Translations under genes and position numbers: made by a program
Shown: piece by piece, positions 61,189 to 64,000 of the stretch
How the letters are laid out: each line of letters starts with the position of its first letter
Position numbering within the stretch: the stretch's first letter is position 1
Origin: 54-19 sp038210655
Lineage (GTDB): Bacteria > Chloroflexota > Chloroflexia > Chloroheliales > Chloroheliaceae
DNA length: 64,000 bases
Reading direction: 5' to 3'
Assembly: GCA_038210655.1 (NCBI GenBank)
Contig: JBBQWM010000003.1
Span: forward strand, 149,274-213,273
Notes under the pieces: generated by a model
What the model was told of the DNA's origin: nothing
Database searches by the model: none
The model's input: only the letters and a program-made list of their open reading frames with translations

Positions 61189-61683
61189 TTATTTTATCCT
61201 TCGTGCGAAAAATTCATTGACAACCTGGGTGTGCAGGGGGAAAGCCAGTTCCTCTGGCTTATTTAGTACCACCTCTTCCGAAGCTTCGTCGGATGGCGCA
61301 AAGTCTGCTAAGTCGGCGGCGGTGCGACCCTTTGCCAGCCCAAAAACCAATACCGTGCCATCCGGGGCGCTCAATACCCGGAAATCCTCAATCTCGGCAG
61401 CCTCGATGGTCAGGCCGGTTTCTTCCCAGACTTCCCGCACGCCGGCCTGTTGCCAGCTTTCGCCCAGGTTGATAAAACCGCCCGGCAAGGCCAATTGACC
61501 TTTTCTAGGTTCGATACCCCTACGTACTACCAATATGCCTTCGTCTACTGGGACAAGCACGACTGCCACCGGCACCGGGTTAACATAGCTAACCCGTTCG
61601 CAAGTAGCACACCGGCGGGGCCAGGTTTGCTCTGCCTCGAACGCCGTGCCACAATACGAGCAGTGCGAGTTCTTCTTATACAT
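61189..61683 (-). CDS. NUDIX hydrolase with zinc ribbon
   Basis: About 164 residues. A zinc ribbon is formed by C8, C11, C25 and C28 (CSYCG, CATCE). The NUDIX box GGFINLGESWQQAGVREVWE, continued by EETGL, fits the G-x5-E-x7-REUXEEXGU pattern that hydrolyses nucleoside diphosphates linked to another group. The ribbon plus NUDIX plan resembles NADH pyrophosphatase-like proteins but is shorter. ATG 61683 is preferred (GGGAG 6 nt upstream; an ATG at 61686 is also possible). It lies 28 nt after the dioxygenase gene and directly before the PAQR gene. Confidence 0.85.
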   Translation of the reverse strand: MYKKNSHCSYCGTAFEAEQTWPRRCATCERVSYVNPVPVAVVLVPVDEGILVVRRGIEPRKGQLALPGGFINLGESWQQAGVREVWEETGLTIEAAEIEDFRVLSAPDGTVLVFGLAKGRTAADLADFAPSDEASEEVVLNKPEELAFPLHTQVVNEFFARRIK

Positions 61684-61711
61684 CATTTTCTCCCTGTTTA
61701 CCCGCCATAAA

Positions 61712-62509
61712 CTATCCAATCCAGACTGAGCGCATTGAAAGCGACCCCATAGCCATTTCCTCGGTGAAAAACCGAAGTTGCTCTTGATTGTCCTGTAGCG
61801 CAAGAATATAGAGCAAAGGCAAAAAGTGTTCGTTGGTTGGAACTGCCAGGCGAGCAGTTCTGCCCAACTTATTATAATCCACAATTGCAGCGTGGTCGCC
61901 CGAAAGCATCCACTGTTTCATAGCTTCATCAAACTCGATTGCCCAATCGTAGCCTTTACTCTGCAAGGACATCAGACCGAGATTGTGAACGATGTTGCCG
62001 CTCCCGACGATCAACACACCTTTGTTTCGCAAAGTACGCAGTTCCTGACCTAGCGCGTAATGGTAGGCCGGTGCTTGAGTTTGATCCAGGCTAAGTTGAA
62101 CTACTGGTATATTGGCCTCCGGGTACATCCGGCACAAGACCGACCAAGTGCCGTGATCCAAACCCCAGCTTTGGTCTAAACCAACCGGGGTTTTTTGGAC
62201 AGTTTGCTGGATTAGCTGGGCCAGTTCCGGCGAACCCGGTGCGGGGTACTGATACTCGAAAAGCTGGCGAGGAAAGCCGCCAAAATCGTGGATCGTTTTG
62301 GGCTTGTCCATCGCTGTGACGTGGGTGCCTCTAGTCTCCCAATGGGCCGAGATACACAAAATGGCCCTTGGTTGAGGTAAAACCGTAGCCATTTCTTCCC
62401 AGGTGCCGGTAAATTGGTTGTCTTCAATAGCGTTCATAGGGCTACCGTGTCCTATAAACAGGGCAGGCATTTTCTGGGCCAGGTCATCAAAAGCAATATC
62501 GAGTGTCAT
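61712..62509 (-). CDS. Extradiol dioxygenase-type protein (DODA/YgiD family)
   Basis: The 265-residue member of the class III extradiol dioxygenase superfamily has the metal histidines in FIGHGSPM (H21), SAHWE (H56) and NIVHNLG. Further conserved residues are GLDHGTWSVL and NEHFLPLLYIL. YgiD-type enzymes can open the ring of DOPA or similar catechols; the in vivo role in bacteria is uncertain. ATG 62509 has AAGGAAC upstream. The gene follows a DoxX-like gene by 14 nt. Co-occurrence of DoxX and DODA-like proteins suggests a redox or electrophile response, which is inference. Confidence 0.88.
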   Translation of the reverse strand: MTLDIAFDDLAQKMPALFIGHGSPMNAIEDNQFTGTWEEMATVLPQPRAILCISAHWETRGTHVTAMDKPKTIHDFGGFPRQLFEYQYPAPGSPELAQLIQQTVQKTPVGLDQSWGLDHGTWSVLCRMYPEANIPVVQLSLDQTQAPAYHYALGQELRTLRNKGVLIVGSGNIVHNLGLMSLQSKGYDWAIEFDEAMKQWMLSGDHAAIVDYNKLGRTARLAVPTNEHFLPLLYILALQDNQEQLRFFTEEMAMGSLSMRSVWIG

Positions 62510-62523
62510 TTTAGTTCCTTGTC

Positions 62524-62895
62524 TTAAAGCGGTTCAATCCAAAAACGCCCAACCGCCACTACTGTTACCAAAACGAACAGCACCAGACTGGGTGCTATTT
62601 TATTAAACTCATTTCGTCTAGCATGAAAAATAACCGCGCATAACATAGCTACTGCTAACCCGACTGCCGCAAGTGGCGTTAACCAGCGTAGAACGCCTGT
62701 CGCCGCCGGTAAGACCAGACCGATCCCACCCAGTAATTCGGCTATCCCAATAAAGCGCACCAGCCAGACAGGAACATCTGTTACCCAAGTCATCTGTTTT
62801 GCCAGTTGGTTAATCGGTCGGGTGGCCTTCATGGCCCCGGCGGCCACAAACGCCAGGGCCAGTATACCTTGTAAAATCCATAAAAAGATATTCAT
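62524..62895 (-). CDS. DoxX family membrane protein
   Basis: The 123-residue protein has four transmembrane helices (about 5-20, 43-62, 70-92, 100-118). It carries the DoxX-family stretch FVAAGAMKATRP at the first helix and RFIGIAELLGGIGLVLP in the second. DoxX-like proteins are involved in oxidoreduction or thiol-stress systems, or have unknown roles. ATG 62895 is preceded by GAGTGAG. It is the first gene of the operon with the dioxygenase, NUDIX and PAQR genes. Its upstream region carries 74-bp tandem repeats with TATA-rich blocks. Confidence 0.8.
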   Translation of the reverse strand: MNIFLWILQGILALAFVAAGAMKATRPINQLAKQMTWVTDVPVWLVRFIGIAELLGGIGLVLPAATGVLRWLTPLAAVGLAVAMLCAVIFHARRNEFNKIAPSLVLFVLVTVVAVGRFWIEPL

Positions 62896-62914
62896 TTTTG
62901 CTCACTCTTTCTAT

Positions 62915-63205
62915 GTTAAGTCCATTATATTATACTCGAAGTTTCTCTTTTATTATTATCTATGCACGAGTTAGGCAGTAAAAAGTAAGTTAGGTTCATT
63001 ATACTATAGTTGGAGTTTCTGTTCAATTATTGTCTATACGCAAACACAGGTGATAACAAAATTCCAATTTCACCTGTAGGAGCGGGCTTCCGCCCGCGAT
63101 CAAGCGCCTGGGTGGAGGTCACACATCGCGGGCGGAAGCCCGCTCCTACAGATTTTGTTATCGCTCTGTATGCGTGAATTGGGCGGTAAAAGAAAGTAAG
63201 TATTC
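62915..63205. repeat. 74-bp tandem repeat interrupted by REPIN-like doublet copy C
   Basis: GTTAAGTCCATTATA (62915) and GTTAGGTTCATTATA (62989) open two degenerate 74-bp units. The second unit is split after CTATACGC (63042) and resumes at GTATGCGTGAATTGGGC (63168). In between is a doublet with 27-nt arms (63074-63100 and 63125-63151) and outer arms GATAACAAAAT/ATTTTGTTATC (63052-63062, 63152-63162). A CTCTGCG repeat is at 63206-63232. No gene lies in 62896-63367. Confidence 0.65.
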
Positions 63206-63318
63206 ACCGCAGAGATGCAGAGAACGCAGAGAAAACTAAAATTTAGTAACCAAATACTATCGTGCCATTGAAAGTCTCGAAAAAGCCTTATTTTTAGAAT
63301 TGTGATTTTGAAAGAATA

Positions 63319-63345
63319 CAAAACAGGCCGGACATCCGGCCTGTT
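63319..63345 (-). terminator. Terminator of the gcl gene
   Basis: On the minus strand AACAGGCCGGA and TCCGGCCTGTT form a perfect 11-bp stem around a 2-nt loop, followed by TTG and a T-rich stretch. It lies 23 nt after the stop of the glyoxylate carboligase gene. Confidence 0.85.
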
Positions 63346-63367
63346 GGTTTGGTTAAGTTGGAATAGT

Positions 63368-64000
63368 CTAAACTTTGGCCCGCGTCTGGGTCGTTTGGGT
63401 AAATTGATCGGCAGGCTCCCACTCCTTGATTTTATCGAGGCTCGGCCCCATCGCGGCGTTCGCTTCACGTTCGATCATAACTTCGACCAGGACGGGTAAG
63501 CGGCGGGCCTGACTTTCGGTGACGGCCCATTGCAAGGCCCCCCGAATATCGTCGGGGCGCGTCACCTGCCGGGCTAGACCGCCCATTCCTTCCATTACCC
63601 GCACGTGGTCAATCCCCATATCCAAAGCGACGCTACTATCGCCCCCTTCGACATTATCGTTCTCGAAGCCGATATTGACGGCGTAGTTCATCTCGTAGCC
63701 CATTTCGGCCTGTCGGATTAGGCCCAAATAACCGTTATTGAGCATCACCATTACAAAGGGAACTCGGTATTGAACGGCTACCGCCACTTCTTCCATCATA
63801 AACTGGAAGGAGTAATCGCCCACCACTCCGACCACCTGTTTGTCCGGCATACCGAGCTTGGCCCCGGTACAGGCCGAGACTTCCCAGCCCAACGGCCCGG
63901 CCTGACCGCAAACCATATAATGGCGCGGCTCGTAAACGTTCTGAAACTGGCCCGACCAGATTTGATACAACCCGATGGCAGTCACAAACACGGTGTCCCG
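63368..64000 (-). CDS. gcl: Glyoxylate carboligase (3' part)
   Basis: TPP-dependent condensation of two glyoxylates to tartronate semialdehyde with CO2 release. Only the C-terminal about 210 residues are in the window; the frame stays open to the edge. They hold GLYQIWSGQ, CGQAGPLGWEV, the TPP/metal motif GDYSFQFMMEE with NNGYLGLIRQAE, FEN, and DHVRVMEGMG, matching the Gcl C-terminal domain more closely than acetolactate synthase. The ALS-like fold is shared, so acetolactate synthase is the alternative. A terminator follows the stop. Confidence 0.85.
   Translation of the reverse strand, partial: RDTVFVTAIGLYQIWSGQFQNVYEPRHYMVCGQAGPLGWEVSACTGAKLGMPDKQVVGVVGDYSFQFMMEEVAVAVQYRVPFVMVMLNNGYLGLIRQAEMGYEMNYAVNIGFENDNVEGGDSSVALDMGIDHVRVMEGMGGLARQVTRPDDIRGALQWAVTESQARRLPVLVEVMIEREANAAMGPSLDKIKEWEPADQFTQTTQTRAKV

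Noticed and set aside
1..64000. tRNA or rRNA genes, replication origin, phage genes
   Set aside because: None was recognised in any intergenic region when read by eye; a covariance search would be needed to exclude small RNAs.

Overview
The window looks like a chromosomal segment of a free-living, aerobic, heterotrophic bacterium, most probably a member of the Chloroflexota. This is inferred from gene content: large LuxR-type NB-ARC/TPR regulators, a form II (AYRGAGR) CoxL-like molybdoenzyme, a paired acyl-CoA dehydrogenase operon, an accC-asp23-nusB-acpP block, and many DNA repeats. No rRNA, tRNA or CRISPR array was recognised. Housekeeping-type promoters (TTGNNN, 17 bp, TATAAT) can be read directly in several places.

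Layout. 1-10 kb: repeats, a small membrane protein, an SPFH protein, a radical SAM protein, a minus-strand operon of a NotI-like restriction enzyme, a Dam-type methylase and a glycosyltransferase, then PhzF, a GT-C membrane glycosyltransferase and an ANTAR response regulator. 10-18 kb: a repeat-rich gap with an MFS relic, a J-domain membrane protein, a Tat/lipobox metallophosphoesterase, a NAGPA-type glycosidase, a cold-shock gene with a long leader, a HAD protein and a YyaL-type thioredoxin-fold protein. 18.9-25.8 kb: a 1978-residue multidomain, toxin-like protein with a translationally coupled 327-residue partner; this is the most unusual locus. 25.9-28 kb: a PLP-dependent sulfur amino acid enzyme and a metallo-beta-lactamase-fold nuclease-like protein. 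28-42 kb: a repeat-rich gap with an unannotated 41-residue ORF, two LuxR-type ATPase regulators, a GT-C protein carrying heptamer repeats in its coding region, a small MGT/SnoaL/membrane protein cluster and an XRE-TPR regulator. 42-50 kb: rpiA, a glycosyltransferase, an orphan chemoreceptor, a hydrolase and a CoxL-like subunit. 50-56 kb: rpmF, fabD, fabG, accC, asp23, nusB and acpP, all on the plus strand. 56-64 kb: pgi with two acyl-CoA dehydrogenases, a DoxX-dioxygenase-NUDIX-PAQR operon, and the 3' part of glyoxylate carboligase.

The fatty-acid block (malonyl transfer, ketoreduction, biotin carboxylase, acyl carrier protein) sits beside ribosomal protein L32 and NusB, linking membrane synthesis to growth genes. 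The acyl-CoA dehydrogenase pair would feed acyl-chain degradation. The repeats are a second theme: at least two MITE-like families with terminal inverted repeats, REPIN-like doublets, and several different 7-bp tandem repeats occupy almost every intergenic gap, and one tract lies in frame inside a gene.

All function assignments come from motif recognition by eye; no database search was run.
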